Source of the DNA: Erysipelotrichaceae bacterium
GTDB lineage: Bacteria > Bacillota_I > Bacilli_A > Erysipelotrichales > Erysipelotrichaceae
Assembly: GCA_016302195.1 (NCBI GenBank)
Contig: JAEDOA010000009.1
Coordinates: 1 to 24,573, forward strand
Direction of reading: 5' to 3'
Length of the DNA: 24,573 nucleotides
The notes beneath the pieces are model-generated. The model ran no database searches and was not told the origin of the DNA. It saw only the letters and a list, made by a program, of their open reading frames with translations. Positions 6,256-14,436 of the stretch are shown here, in pieces. The translations under genes and the position numbers were made by a program. The number at the start of each line of letters is the position of its first letter. The stretch's first letter is position 1.

Positions 6256-7375
6256 ATTGCTTTACACACTCCTTTATTGCTTCTATTAGTTGTTCACAAT
6301 CCTGTATTGTATGATTTTCTGACAACGAGATTCTGATTGTCCCTTTCTGTCGCTGTAAATCCCTAGGGTACATAGCTTTAATGACCTTTGAAACAGCCGC
6401 ATTAGAATCACAGGTTGATTGAGCACTAACCTCAAAGCCTTTGGCTGATAAGGCATTCATCATAACCTGAGAACTTATTTTCAAACAAGAAAAATTTATG
6501 ATATAAGGTAAACCTTCTTTTGTGCTATTTAGAACAACATTATCAATATCTGCTAATTTATCATAGAGATAATCATGAAGCACTTTTACCTGACGGTATT
6601 TTTCATCAAGATTTTTTGTAGCATCACAAACCAGCTTTGCCAACAACACATTTGCGGCTACATTACTTGTTCCTCCTCTTAAGTGAAATTCTTGTTGACC
6701 TGCTGAAATCAGCTCAGCAATGTTAACATGCTGCTTTTTCATTAAGAAACCACTGCCTTTAGGTCCATAAATTTTATGAGCCGAAAAACTAGCTAAATCA
6801 ATATCAGATAAGTCAACATTTATTTTTCCTAATGCTTGGACACAGTCAACATGTAGGTAACAATTAGGATATTTTTTAACTATATTTTTTATCTGTTGAA
6901 TAGGCATGATGGCTCCAGATTCATTATTTACCATCATAATACTAACAAGTATTGTATCGTTTCGAATAACAGACGCCAATTTATCAACATCTATTATTCC
7001 ATTTTGGTCAACTTCCAATAAAGTTACTTCATAGTCCAAATATTTTTCAAGCCATCTTAGACTATTTTCAACACTTGAATGCTCAACAACTGTAGATATA
7101 ATATGTTTTCCTTTGCTTCTTCTTGCTAAAGCAACACCTTTAATGGCCATATTATTGGCTTCGCTACCACAAGAGGTAAAGATAATCTCCTTTTCATTAA
7201 CATTTAATTGCTCAGCAATCATTCTTCTAGCTCTCGATAAAGCATTATCTGTATTAATCCCATTGGGATATAACGATTCAGAATTATACTTATATTTATC
7301 TAGTAGCTTACCATAAAGTTGTATATTTTCATCAGACATAAATGTCGTTGAGGCATAATCAAAATACTTATTCAC
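6248..7375 (-). CDS. nifZ: Cysteine desulfurase (NifZ/IscS type), partner of ThiI
   Basis: PLP-dependent enzyme that turns cysteine into alanine and a protein persulfide. Visible: EHSS with the PLP-stacking histidine (His99), HVDCVQ with the PLP aspartate (Asp177), SFSAHKIYGPKG with the Schiff-base lysine (Lys201), and the active-site cysteine loop SAQSTCDSNAA (Cys322). Length 375. It starts with GTG, supported by AAGGAG six bases upstream. Placement between ezrA and thiI matches the Bacillus NifZ that serves ThiI, so a dedicated role in tRNA thiolation is the best inference, although it could also feed iron-sulfur assembly. Confidence 0.93.
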   Translation of the reverse strand: MNKYFDYASTTFMSDENIQLYGKLLDKYKYNSESLYPNGINTDNALSRARRMIAEQLNVNEKEIIFTSCGSEANNMAIKGVALARRSKGKHIISTVVEHSSVENSLRWLEKYLDYEVTLLEVDQNGIIDVDKLASVIRNDTILVSIMMVNNESGAIMPIQQIKNIVKKYPNCYLHVDCVQALGKINVDLSDIDLASFSAHKIYGPKGSGFLMKKQHVNIAELISAGQQEFHLRGGTSNVAANVLLAKLVCDATKNLDEKYRQVKVLHDYLYDKLADIDNVVLNSTKEGLPYIINFSCLKISSQVMMNALSAKGFEVSAQSTCDSNAAVSKVIKAMYPRDLQRQKGTIRISLSENHTIQDCEQLIEAIKECVKQYG

Positions 7376-7397
7376 TTAATACTCCTTATCTTATTAT

Positions 7398-9137
7398 TTA
7401 AGCAACTGTTTTTTCATCAAACTGTTGCTGCATCTTGCTAGCTAATCTTTCATCTATTAATCCTAAGGCTTCTTTGGTCAGATTAAATGATTTGGTATAT
7501 TCCCCATTACGATATGCTAATTCACTGGAATACAGCAAGCTATCTAGTCCACTGACAAATGGACGATATTTATTGGCAATTACCAAATATTGCTCAATAA
7601 TATTGGTCATCTTTATCAATGAATTCACATTTTTATAAAGACTAATGATATGATTCTGCCCTTGAACTAGTAAACTTTTTAGCTGTTCGATATCAAGCTG
7701 TTGATTTGACAGCAATTGTTGCAGCTTTGCGATATAATTCTCCGCTAAAGCAATGTCTTCGTTATATTTTTCAGAAATGTTTGATAGTCTTGATAAACGG
7801 ATAGATGCCTTTGATTCATTTAAGACAACAATAAAACGATTAATCAGCTCTCTTGCTCTTAACTCCTCTGTTTTATTTTCCGCAATCAATGATGTCATTT
7901 TGTTGCTTTCCTTATAACACTTATCAACATCAATTGCTAAAGACTTGAAATTATCTAAAAGGCTGCTAGCTTGGGTGCTATTTTCTTTAAACTTTTTATA
8001 CAATTTATTATAGTTCTCATTTAAATCGTTTAATGAATTTCTTATTGTAGATAAAGATGAGTCAATACTGTTGAGTGAATAACGTTGTATTTCTGCATTT
8101 TTACTGTTATATACTTTTTCAACATTTGAAGAAATCGCGCTAAGAGTATCGCTTATATACTTACACACGTTAACGATATTATTATATGCTTCATTTTCTT
8201 TATTTAGTAAACTCAACAACTGATTTATCTTGGCCTGGATTTGATTAAGAATATCACTAACTCCATCTATTTGGCATTTTTTCAATTTCGCCAATACATT
8301 TTCAATTGACTCGTTGGAATCATCAATAGTTTTAGGAATGTTTAAATTAGCTAAATAAACCCCTTTTGATAAAGATACCAAGTAATTGCTGTTTAGTTCA
8401 TTTATAGATAATGGTAAACTCTTCTTAGCAAAACTAATAAGCTGAGGCAACTGTGATACTACATCACTTAAATTATCTATTTCCTGCTGGATACTATCGC
8501 TTAATAGTAAAGACTGCTGATAATTTGAAGCTTCCATCACATTTTCAAACTCCGAGAACATATGAGAAATCTTATTTGTCATCTTATCTAAGGCTTCCCA
8601 GCAATAAGTATAGTAGTTAGGATTCTCGTTAACGACATTCTTAATTTGATGAAACTGATTTTTTAATTCGTTAATCTTTTTTCTCTGCATTGCTTCCTGA
8701 TTTAAAAATGAAGCAAGCATTTCATCAAGTTTTTCTGATAACTGCTTTGTAGAAACATAAATACTGTCAAACTGATCCATATTAGTGCTACCAGTTTTAT
8801 AGTCACCAATTTCCAAATTTTCATTAGCATCTTGTAATAGTTCTATAGCTGACTTAATATTCTCTCCAATACTGTCATAATCCTTTTTGCATTGAAGTGA
8901 AGTATCATAAGCCTCTTGATTAACCTTAGCAATAGCATCAAGTTTTGCTATATCTAACACATAAGGATGACTCTTTAACTCATTTATATTGTATTGTCCA
9001 TTTATTATTCGTTCGTTTAGTTTTTTCTTTTTGGTAAAACGCACAATTAATAAAACAACAATAAGAAAAACTATACCAACAAAAATATAGAAAAAAACAG
9101 AATTTAACAGTGAATTAATAATTTCGTTAGGTAACAT
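7398..9137 (-). CDS. ezrA: Septation ring formation regulator EzrA
   Basis: Membrane-anchored regulator of FtsZ-ring formation. One N-terminal transmembrane helix (about 12-32) is followed by a basic stretch (RFTKKKK) and about 540 residues of long helices rich in coiled-coil heptads, as expected for the spectrin-like EzrA rod. Near the C-terminus, ANKYRPF followed by AYRNGEYTKSFNL resembles the conserved NRYR / EY..A region of EzrA. Length 579 is close to the family's usual 560-570. Overall sequence is divergent, so the call also leans on gene order: ezrA-nifZ-thiI occurs in Bacillus. ATG with GAGGTGG upstream. It heads a minus-strand operon. Confidence 0.88.
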   Translation of the reverse strand: MLPNEIINSLLNSVFFYIFVGIVFLIVVLLIVRFTKKKKLNERIINGQYNINELKSHPYVLDIAKLDAIAKVNQEAYDTSLQCKKDYDSIGENIKSAIELLQDANENLEIGDYKTGSTNMDQFDSIYVSTKQLSEKLDEMLASFLNQEAMQRKKINELKNQFHQIKNVVNENPNYYTYCWEALDKMTNKISHMFSEFENVMEASNYQQSLLLSDSIQQEIDNLSDVVSQLPQLISFAKKSLPLSINELNSNYLVSLSKGVYLANLNIPKTIDDSNESIENVLAKLKKCQIDGVSDILNQIQAKINQLLSLLNKENEAYNNIVNVCKYISDTLSAISSNVEKVYNSKNAEIQRYSLNSIDSSLSTIRNSLNDLNENYNKLYKKFKENSTQASSLLDNFKSLAIDVDKCYKESNKMTSLIAENKTEELRARELINRFIVVLNESKASIRLSRLSNISEKYNEDIALAENYIAKLQQLLSNQQLDIEQLKSLLVQGQNHIISLYKNVNSLIKMTNIIEQYLVIANKYRPFVSGLDSLLYSSELAYRNGEYTKSFNLTKEALGLIDERLASKMQQQFDEKTVA

Positions 9138-9156
9138 CTACTACCACCTCACTATT

Positions 9157-9199
9157 ATTTTATCATACAACAGCAAAATTGTATTACAAAGAATATAAT
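9157..9199. promoter_or_regulatory. Divergent promoter region for ezrA and the CmpB-type gene
   Basis: The 90 bases between the two divergent genes hold an extended -10 (TGATAAAAT, minus strand, 9165-9157) in front of ezrA and a perfect TATAAT (plus strand, 9194-9199) in front of the plus-strand gene. Neither has a convincing -35 box. Confidence 0.45.
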
Positions 9200-9227
9200 G
9201 CTAAAATTGTTGTAGGAGGTAATTATA

Positions 9228-9971
9228 TTGAATATTTATTTGACTATTGCTTTTTTGTTTACTGTAGGATCTTTAGCAGGCTGGGTAATTGAATTTTTCT
9301 TTAGACATTATTTCAGTAGTGATAATCCGCAGCATAAATGGGTTAATCCCGGCTTTTGTACAGGTCCATATCTACCATTGTATGGTTTTGGATTAGTTTC
9401 ACTGTTTTTATTATCAATAGTAAGTGAGCATTACAATATGTTCTCTTCGATAAAACTGATAATTGTTTGGCTATTACTTATTACAATTATTCTTACCGCA
9501 ATAGAATATATCGCTGGAATAATTTGCTTAAAAGTATTTCATGTAAAATTATGGGATTATTCAGATTGCTGGGGCAATGTTCAAGGAATAATATGTCCAT
9601 TATTTTCCCTATTTTGGACTATTCTAGGGGTAATATACCTGTTATTTATCCATCAGCATATAATAAATCTACTAATCTGGTTATCAAATAATTTGGCATT
9701 CAGCTTTTTTGTTGGTATGTTCTACGGTGTCTTTATCATCGACTTAGTCCATTCTTCTAATCTTCTTGTAAAAATCAAGAAATTTGCCGATGAAAATGAA
9801 GTTATCGTTCATATAGAAAAGATTAAAGCTGAAATTATCAGAATCAAACAGGAAAGAAAAGAAAAGAACAACATATTTGCTCAATTATCAACTTCACATA
9901 AACATCTAAACGAAATTCTAAGTGAAGTAAAGGAACAAATATCAGAAATCGTTTCAAATAAATCCAAATAA
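9228..9971 (+). CDS. Putative ABC-transporter permease-like membrane protein, CmpB family (PF06541)
   Basis: Polytopic membrane protein of unknown activity. Five to six hydrophobic helices lie in residues 1-178, then a charged, lysine/glutamate-rich cytoplasmic tail of about 70 residues likely to form a coiled coil. Family-type signatures are AGWVIEF (17-23), NPGFCTGPYLPLYGFG (40-55), IEYIAG (92-97) and LWDYSDCWGNVQG (108-120). The family is named as a putative ABC permease, but there is no ATPase partner beside it and its role is unknown. The start is TTG: AGGAGG lies 8 bases upstream and no ATG or GTG is available before the first helix. It is transcribed away from ezrA and upstream of rpsD. 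Confidence 0.8.
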   Translation: MNIYLTIAFLFTVGSLAGWVIEFFFRHYFSSDNPQHKWVNPGFCTGPYLPLYGFGLVSLFLLSIVSEHYNMFSSIKLIIVWLLLITIILTAIEYIAGIICLKVFHVKLWDYSDCWGNVQGIICPLFSLFWTILGVIYLLFIHQHIINLLIWLSNNLAFSFFVGMFYGVFIIDLVHSSNLLVKIKKFADENEVIVHIEKIKAEIIRIKQERKEKNNIFAQLSTSHKHLNEILSEVKEQISEIVSNKSK

Positions 9972-10003
9972 AAGTTAATAAGCAAAACAAAACTTATTGT
10001 ATA

Positions 10004-10032
10004 TTGACATTGACTTACCAGGATGGTATTAT
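10004..10032 (+). promoter_or_regulatory. Strong rpsD promoter
   Basis: TTGACA (10004-10009), a 17-base spacer and TATTAT (10027-10032). The expected start point is near 10039, leaving a leader of about 130 bases before rpsD. Confidence 0.85.
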
Positions 10033-10038
10033 TATTTG

Positions 10039-10162
10039 GCCGATAACAGCATGCGGAGATTATTTTGTGTGCGTTGATTATTAAAAAGTAGCTTGCTGTT
10101 AAAGTGAAAGATCAACACCCAAATAATTAATTCGCACCTGTTAATTTAATTAACAAGGAGGA
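10039..10162 (+). promoter_or_regulatory. S4-type autoregulatory leader of rpsD
   Basis: Three pairings can be read. TAACAGCA (10044-10051) pairs with TGCTGTTA (10094-10101), extended past a T/T mismatch by two G-C pairs. GTTGAT (10073-10078), inside that helix's loop, pairs with ATCAAC (10111-10116) outside it, forming a pseudoknot. TGTTAAT (10139-10145) pairs with ATTAACA (10149-10155), ending one base before the Shine-Dalgarno AGGAGG. A pseudoknot ahead of rpsD is the known form by which S4 represses its own translation in Firmicutes. Pairing is seen; binding by S4 is inferred. Confidence 0.75.
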
Positions 10163-10168
10163 AGAAAG

Positions 10169-10777
10169 ATGGCACGTTATACAGGTCCAGTTTGGAGACA
10201 ATCAAGAAGATTAAATTTCTCTGTTTTAGAAACTGGAAAAGAATTAGGTAAGAGAACTTATGTTCCAGGACAACATGGTCCAACAAAGAGAGTTAAATAC
10301 TCTAACTACGGTTTACAATTAGCTGAAAAGCAGAAGATTCGTTTCACTTATGGTGTTAACGAAAAACAATTCTCTAACTTATTTGACAGAGCAGCAAGAA
10401 GTAAGGGAGTTACAGGTACTGTATTCTTACAATTATTGGAATCTCGTTTAGATAATGTTTGTTATCGTATGGGATTAGCAAGAACAAGAAGAGGTGCTAG
10501 ACAATTAGTTAACCACGGTCATGTATTAGTTAATGGTAAAAAGGTTGATATCCCTTCATTCCAAGTAAAACCAGGAATGACAATTGAATTAAAAGACAAC
10601 ATGAAAAATAATTCAGCTGTTTTAGATTCTCTTGAAGCAACATTATCAACTCCTGCCTTCGTTACATTCGATAAGAATACAATGAAAGGTGAATTTGTTA
10701 GATTACCTGAAAGAAATGAATTAAATCCTGACTTCAATGAATTATTAGTTGTTGAATACTACAACAGAAAGAAATAG
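10169..10777 (+). CDS. rpsD: 30S ribosomal protein S4
   Basis: Small-subunit protein S4, a primary 16S rRNA binder and assembly initiator. MARYTGPVWRQSRRLNFSV and KRTYVPGQHGP are the family signatures, and the S4 RNA-binding domain follows (LESRLDNVCYRMGLARTRRGARQLVNHGHVLVNGK split across residues 90-125). Length 202. No cysteine cluster occurs near the N-terminus, so this is the zinc-free form. AGGAGG lies upstream of the ATG. It is monocistronic: own promoter and leader before it, terminator after it. Codon use (frequent TTA, AGA, GAA) fits a highly expressed gene of this genome. Confidence 0.98.
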   Translation: MARYTGPVWRQSRRLNFSVLETGKELGKRTYVPGQHGPTKRVKYSNYGLQLAEKQKIRFTYGVNEKQFSNLFDRAARSKGVTGTVFLQLLESRLDNVCYRMGLARTRRGARQLVNHGHVLVNGKKVDIPSFQVKPGMTIELKDNMKNNSAVLDSLEATLSTPAFVTFDKNTMKGEFVRLPERNELNPDFNELLVVEYYNRKK

Positions 10778-10789
10778 TTTTAATTCAAA

Positions 10790-10835
10790 GAAAAGAAGCA
10801 CAGCGCTGCCGGTATGGTTGCGCTGTTTTCTTTTT
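10790..10835. terminator. Bidirectional terminator between rpsD and the convergent flippase gene
   Basis: A 7-bp G+C-rich stem ACAGCGC/GCGCTGT (10800-10806 and 10820-10826) is followed by TTTCTTTTT on the plus strand, and on the minus strand by a GCTTCTTTTCTTT tract. It can serve rpsD and, in the other direction, the operon ending at 10868. Confidence 0.85.
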
Positions 10836-10867
10836 GTCTAAGCCAAAAGAAAAGATGGATATTCCAT

Positions 10868-12505
10868 CTAACTTTTCTTAACAAATCTATTTACAAGCTT
10901 ATTAATCGAGCTTTTGGTAAACTTTTCACCAAATACTTCTTCTACTACTCCCAATTTATTTGTGATATATCCAAACAACCCGATATCAATTATAAACATG
11001 ATTCCAGTGATAATAAGTATTACTAATCTTGAATTGTGTTCAACTACAAAGGATATATTATTAGATAAAGCTGCCAATACAAACATAGGAACACACCCAA
11101 TCCAGCTTTTAGTAAATTTATCAAACAAATTCTTAAAACTGATATTATATGTCGAATTAACAATTAATAAAGCTCCTACAATCAATAATATGTACTCACT
11201 AGCTAAAGCAATAAAGTAACCGTTAACACCAAATCTTGCTAAACAAGGTTTAAAAATTACCAACATAAATATCAATCTCAATGATTCCAAAAACAAATAT
11301 CTTTTTCTCATTTGGATTGCGATCATTAATGAGTTTAACACCCCAGCAACATTCATCAACAATTGACATGCTAATGTTTTGGCAAGCAAGGAAGCACCTA
11401 TATCAAGATGATAAGTACCATACATAATGTAGTAAATCTCTCTACTGTAAAATATCATAAAGCAAATAAGCGGAACAGATAGATAATTAACAGTCTGAAG
11501 TATTTTATCAATTAATTGTTGAACCTTTAAATTGTCTCTATTTGTAACGGCTTCAGTTATATGTGGAATAATTACCAAACAAAACCCCGTCATAATAATG
11601 GTAGGAATAGAGGATAATTTTGAAGCTTGATAGTTAATAATTCCCTGATAAATAGTTATTAATGTTCCATCAGTTCCATATAATTCCAGCCCATCTGCAA
11701 ATACAAGCAGAACAAACATTCCACTACTTGAAAACATCAATGAACTCAATAAATAAGGTACAGCTGTTTTAACTAATTCCTTAAAAATTTCCGTTTTACC
11801 AATTGTGCTATCCTTAGCAAGTGCATTTGAAGATATGGATTTATTATGATAAATAAAATATATTATTGTTCCTATAGCGCTAACACTTGTGGACAGCACT
11901 CCCATATACGCAGCCCATATTCGATCCATATCGAAAACATAAACGCAAAGACTGCTGGCAGCCAGTAAAAATGTAATTCTAATTGTCTGCTCTAAAACCT
12001 GGGTAAAGGCGTAAACCTTCATTTCCTTTAAGCCTTGATATACTCCACGATAATAACTCAAATATGGAACAAATACTAAAGCAAAAGCAAGAATGATTAA
12101 TACAATTTGAGTATAATGCAAATAAGAACTTGATTGTAATTCCGAAGGTATTATTTGAATTGCCAATATTTTTGAAAAAGCAATCATAATAAAGCAGCAA
12201 ACTACACCAAGAACTAATAGGATTGCTTTTGATACCTTTTTGACTAGTTCAACTGTTGAATAATCGTTTTTAGTAGCATATTTGGCAACCAAGGTCGCAA
12301 TAGCATAAGGAAAACCGCTTAAACAAACCTGAAGCAAAGCATCATAAACTGTGTAAGCATACGAATAAAAAACTGTTGCATCTTGGGCGATTTCATTAAA
12401 TGGGATAACATATAATAAACTTAGCGCTTTGGTTATAAAAATGCCCGCACTTCCTGTTAAAGCTCCCGCTATTAAGGATTGCTTTACTCTTCTTTTATCT
12501 TCCAT
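10868..12505 (-). CDS. murJ: MATE/MVF-superfamily flippase, MurJ/YtgP (SpoVB-like) type
   Basis: Polytopic membrane protein of 545 residues with about 14 hydrophobic helices, of the polysaccharide-export/MOP flippase group. The opening (SLIAGALTGSAGIFITKALSLLYVIPF in residues 10-36) and SGFPYAIATLVAKYATKND resemble the YtgP/SpoVB subgroup that includes the Bacillus lipid II flippase MurJ. Likely role: moving lipid II, or another undecaprenyl-linked sugar, across the membrane. The Shine-Dalgarno (AGAGGAG) lies in the last codons of the upstream lipoprotein gene, so the two are translated together. It is the last gene of the tyrS operon. Lipid II flippase is a good guess; another polyisoprenoid-linked glycan as substrate is possible. 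Confidence 0.82.
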   Translation of the reverse strand: MEDKRRVKQSLIAGALTGSAGIFITKALSLLYVIPFNEIAQDATVFYSYAYTVYDALLQVCLSGFPYAIATLVAKYATKNDYSTVELVKKVSKAILLVLGVVCCFIMIAFSKILAIQIIPSELQSSSYLHYTQIVLIILAFALVFVPYLSYYRGVYQGLKEMKVYAFTQVLEQTIRITFLLAASSLCVYVFDMDRIWAAYMGVLSTSVSAIGTIIYFIYHNKSISSNALAKDSTIGKTEIFKELVKTAVPYLLSSLMFSSSGMFVLLVFADGLELYGTDGTLITIYQGIINYQASKLSSIPTIIMTGFCLVIIPHITEAVTNRDNLKVQQLIDKILQTVNYLSVPLICFMIFYSREIYYIMYGTYHLDIGASLLAKTLACQLLMNVAGVLNSLMIAIQMRKRYLFLESLRLIFMLVIFKPCLARFGVNGYFIALASEYILLIVGALLIVNSTYNISFKNLFDKFTKSWIGCVPMFVLAALSNNISFVVEHNSRLVILIITGIMFIIDIGLFGYITNKLGVVEEVFGEKFTKSSINKLVNRFVKKS

Positions 12506-12511
12506 TACTTA

Positions 12512-13033
12512 CTACTCCTCTGGGGAATCTTTATATGCTGCATATAAATTAATATACTCTCTTACATAATTAATTTCAGATGAATCTTTCCATTCAATCA
12601 TTACCGAAATTCTAAGTGATGAAGAACTAGAAAGAAGTGACAAGTCTAAACCGGGCACGAAATTCTTTTCATTATCTACTTGATTTGGAATCATATTATA
12701 ATGGCTATCATCTAATATGCCAATTGAAGGCATCATATTCTCTTTATCAATGGCAATAGTCAAATCATTTACAACAGCAAGTGCCTTAATATCATACATA
12801 GCTACTCTTGGATTATCAATAATAACATCATAACGATACTGTTGCTCATCTAGTTTATTAACTACTAAAGCAATATCATAACATTGAGATGATGACATCT
12901 CAATGTCAGAATCAAGAATTGACTGATAATATGACAGATAAGAATTATATTTTTCCTGTTCAGGCTGATGTGTATTATTTTGGCAACCTGTTATTAGTAA
13001 TAATAAAGATAGATATAACAAAATCTTCTTCAC
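12512..13033 (-). CDS. Small lipoprotein of unknown function
   Basis: Predicted lipoprotein of 173 residues. The N-terminus MKKILLYLSLLLLITGC has a charged start, a hydrophobic core and a lipobox (ITGC, Cys17), followed by a polar NNTHQPEQEK linker. The rest alternates short strands and acidic/serine-rich turns (LDLSLLSSSSSLRI), with no motif I recognise. It starts with GTG; AGGAGG lies seven bases upstream. The gene lies 17 bases after tyrS and 6 bases before the flippase gene, and supplies the flippase's Shine-Dalgarno. A link to wall synthesis at the membrane surface is suggested only by that neighbour. Confidence 0.8.
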   Translation of the reverse strand: MKKILLYLSLLLLITGCQNNTHQPEQEKYNSYLSYYQSILDSDIEMSSSQCYDIALVVNKLDEQQYRYDVIIDNPRVAMYDIKALAVVNDLTIAIDKENMMPSIGILDDSHYNMIPNQVDNEKNFVPGLDLSLLSSSSSLRISVMIEWKDSSEINYVREYINLYAAYKDSPEE

Positions 13034-13050
13034 CTTTTACCTCCTGATAA

Positions 13051-14298
13051 TTAGATATTAAAGATTGAATAATTCTTTTTCCCTTTTCTAATGACAATTG
13101 TTTTGCCATCCAATGTATCCTGTAAAGTTAAAACCTTATCAATTTGTTGACATTTAGTACCATTTATTGAAATAGAGCCACTAGTAATAAACTCTCTGGC
13201 TTCTCTTTTACTTGAACAAACTTTACCCTGTAGTAAAGCATCTATTAAACTAGTATTCTCACTCACAGTAGTCTTCTCAGCATCTTTAAATGCCTGACTG
13301 ATTTCATCTGCTGTTAAGTCTGCAATATTTCCCTTAAACAAAGCATCAGTAATTCTTAAAGCACTTTGTAAACCCTCTTTACCATGAACTATCTCAGTTA
13401 ATTCCATAGCAAGTGCTTTTTGAGCCTCTCTTAAATGAGGTTGAGTTTCACTTTGATAAATCAGTTGTTGAATTTCATCAACTGACTTCATTGATAAACG
13501 CTTTAACATGTTGGCAATATCACTATCTGCTACATTCACAAAGAATTGATAGAATTCATAAGGCGAACTCTTTTTAGGATCAAGCCAAACATTCTTTCCC
13601 TCTGATTTGCCAAATTTTGTTCCATCGGATTTTGTGATTAATGGAGATGTAACACCGTATACTTTAGCATTTTCGCCTTCTAGTTTTCTTACTAATTCAA
13701 CACCACAAGTAAGATTACCCCATTGATCAGATCCTCCAATTTGCAATTGGCAATTATATGTTCTATACAAATGCAAAAAATCCATTGCCTGTAAAATCAT
13801 ATATGAAAATTCAGTATAGGAAATACCTCTTTCCAATCTGCTAGCAACTGTATCTTTAGCTATCATATAACTAACATTGAAGCATTTGCCATAATCACGC
13901 AAAAAATCAATAACACTTAATTGGCTTATCCAATCATAATTATTTGCCAAAATAGCTTTATTATCACCTTCAAAATCCACGAAATGAGATAGCTGTTGCT
14001 TTAAACACTCGGCATTATGTTTAACATCCTCAAGTGATAGTAGTTTTCTTTCACTAGTCATTCTAGGATCTCCAATCATTCCAGTAGCACCTCCTACAAG
14101 AACAATGGGACGATGACCTGCTTTTTGATATCTTCTTAATAATATTACCTGTTGTAAATGACCAATATGACAAGAGTCAGCAGTAGGGTCAAAACCACAA
14201 TAACAAGTAATAGGACTCTTTAATCTTTCTCTCAAACTTTCTTCATCTGTAACGTCTTTTATTAATCCACGCCATTTTAATTCATCAAAAAAATCCAT
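13051..14298 (-). CDS. tyrS: Tyrosyl-tRNA synthetase
   Basis: Class I aminoacyl-tRNA synthetase that charges tRNA-Tyr. The nucleotide-binding motifs are HIGH (44-47) and KFGKS (228-232). QIGGSDQWGN is the conserved tyrosine/tRNA site block. A C-terminal S4-like RNA-binding domain occupies about 348-415. The ATG at 14298 gives 415 residues and has GAGGTG four bases upstream. An in-frame GTG at 14310 lies within that Shine-Dalgarno and would add four residues (MRCY); it is the less likely start. It heads the tyrS-lipoprotein-flippase operon. The upstream gap of about 100 bases holds no T-box but has a long palindrome. Confidence 0.97.
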   Translation of the reverse strand: MDFFDELKWRGLIKDVTDEESLRERLKSPITCYCGFDPTADSCHIGHLQQVILLRRYQKAGHRPIVLVGGATGMIGDPRMTSERKLLSLEDVKHNAECLKQQLSHFVDFEGDNKAILANNYDWISQLSVIDFLRDYGKCFNVSYMIAKDTVASRLERGISYTEFSYMILQAMDFLHLYRTYNCQLQIGGSDQWGNLTCGVELVRKLEGENAKVYGVTSPLITKSDGTKFGKSEGKNVWLDPKKSSPYEFYQFFVNVADSDIANMLKRLSMKSVDEIQQLIYQSETQPHLREAQKALAMELTEIVHGKEGLQSALRITDALFKGNIADLTADEISQAFKDAEKTTVSENTSLIDALLQGKVCSSKREAREFITSGSISINGTKCQQIDKVLTLQDTLDGKTIVIRKGKKNYSIFNI

Positions 14299-14318
14299 AT
14301 AGCACCTCACACTCTAGA

Positions 14319-14344
14319 ATATTTTAACATAATGTTAAAATATA
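14319..14344 (-). promoter_or_regulatory. Palindrome over the tyrS -10 region
   Basis: Arms ATATTTTAACAT (14319-14330) and ATGTTAAAATAT (14332-14343) are a perfect 12-bp inverted repeat around one A. It starts 20 bases upstream of the tyrS ATG. On the minus strand TATATT (14344-14339) could serve as the -10, placing the palindrome over the -10 and start point, a typical repressor position. The -35 is weak. No GGGTGG...CCGCG T-box sequence is present. Confidence 0.6.
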
Positions 14345-14399
14345 GTACATTGTAAAATTAACCCTATACCAATTTAATACCATCTATCATATATCCCAG

Positions 14400-14426
14400 A
14401 AAAAAAGACTGCAACGATATGCAGTC
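14400..14426 (-). terminator. Terminator after the ccpA-like gene
   Basis: A perfect 7-bp stem GACTGCA/TGCAGTC (14407-14413 and 14420-14426) with a 6-base loop, followed on the minus strand by seven T residues. It ends the ytxG-ytxH-ccpA transcript just before the tyrS promoter region. Confidence 0.9.
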
Positions 14427-14436
14427 CTTTAAGGTT

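Noticed and set aside
10868..11219. Plus-strand open frames over the end of the flippase gene
   Set aside because: They overlap a well-supported minus-strand membrane protein and look like its mirror composition; no ribosome binding site.
14311..14399. Possible T-box leader of tyrS
   Set aside because: The region is too short for the stem I/antiterminator layout and lacks the conserved T-box sequence; the hairpin at 14400-14426 belongs to the upstream gene.
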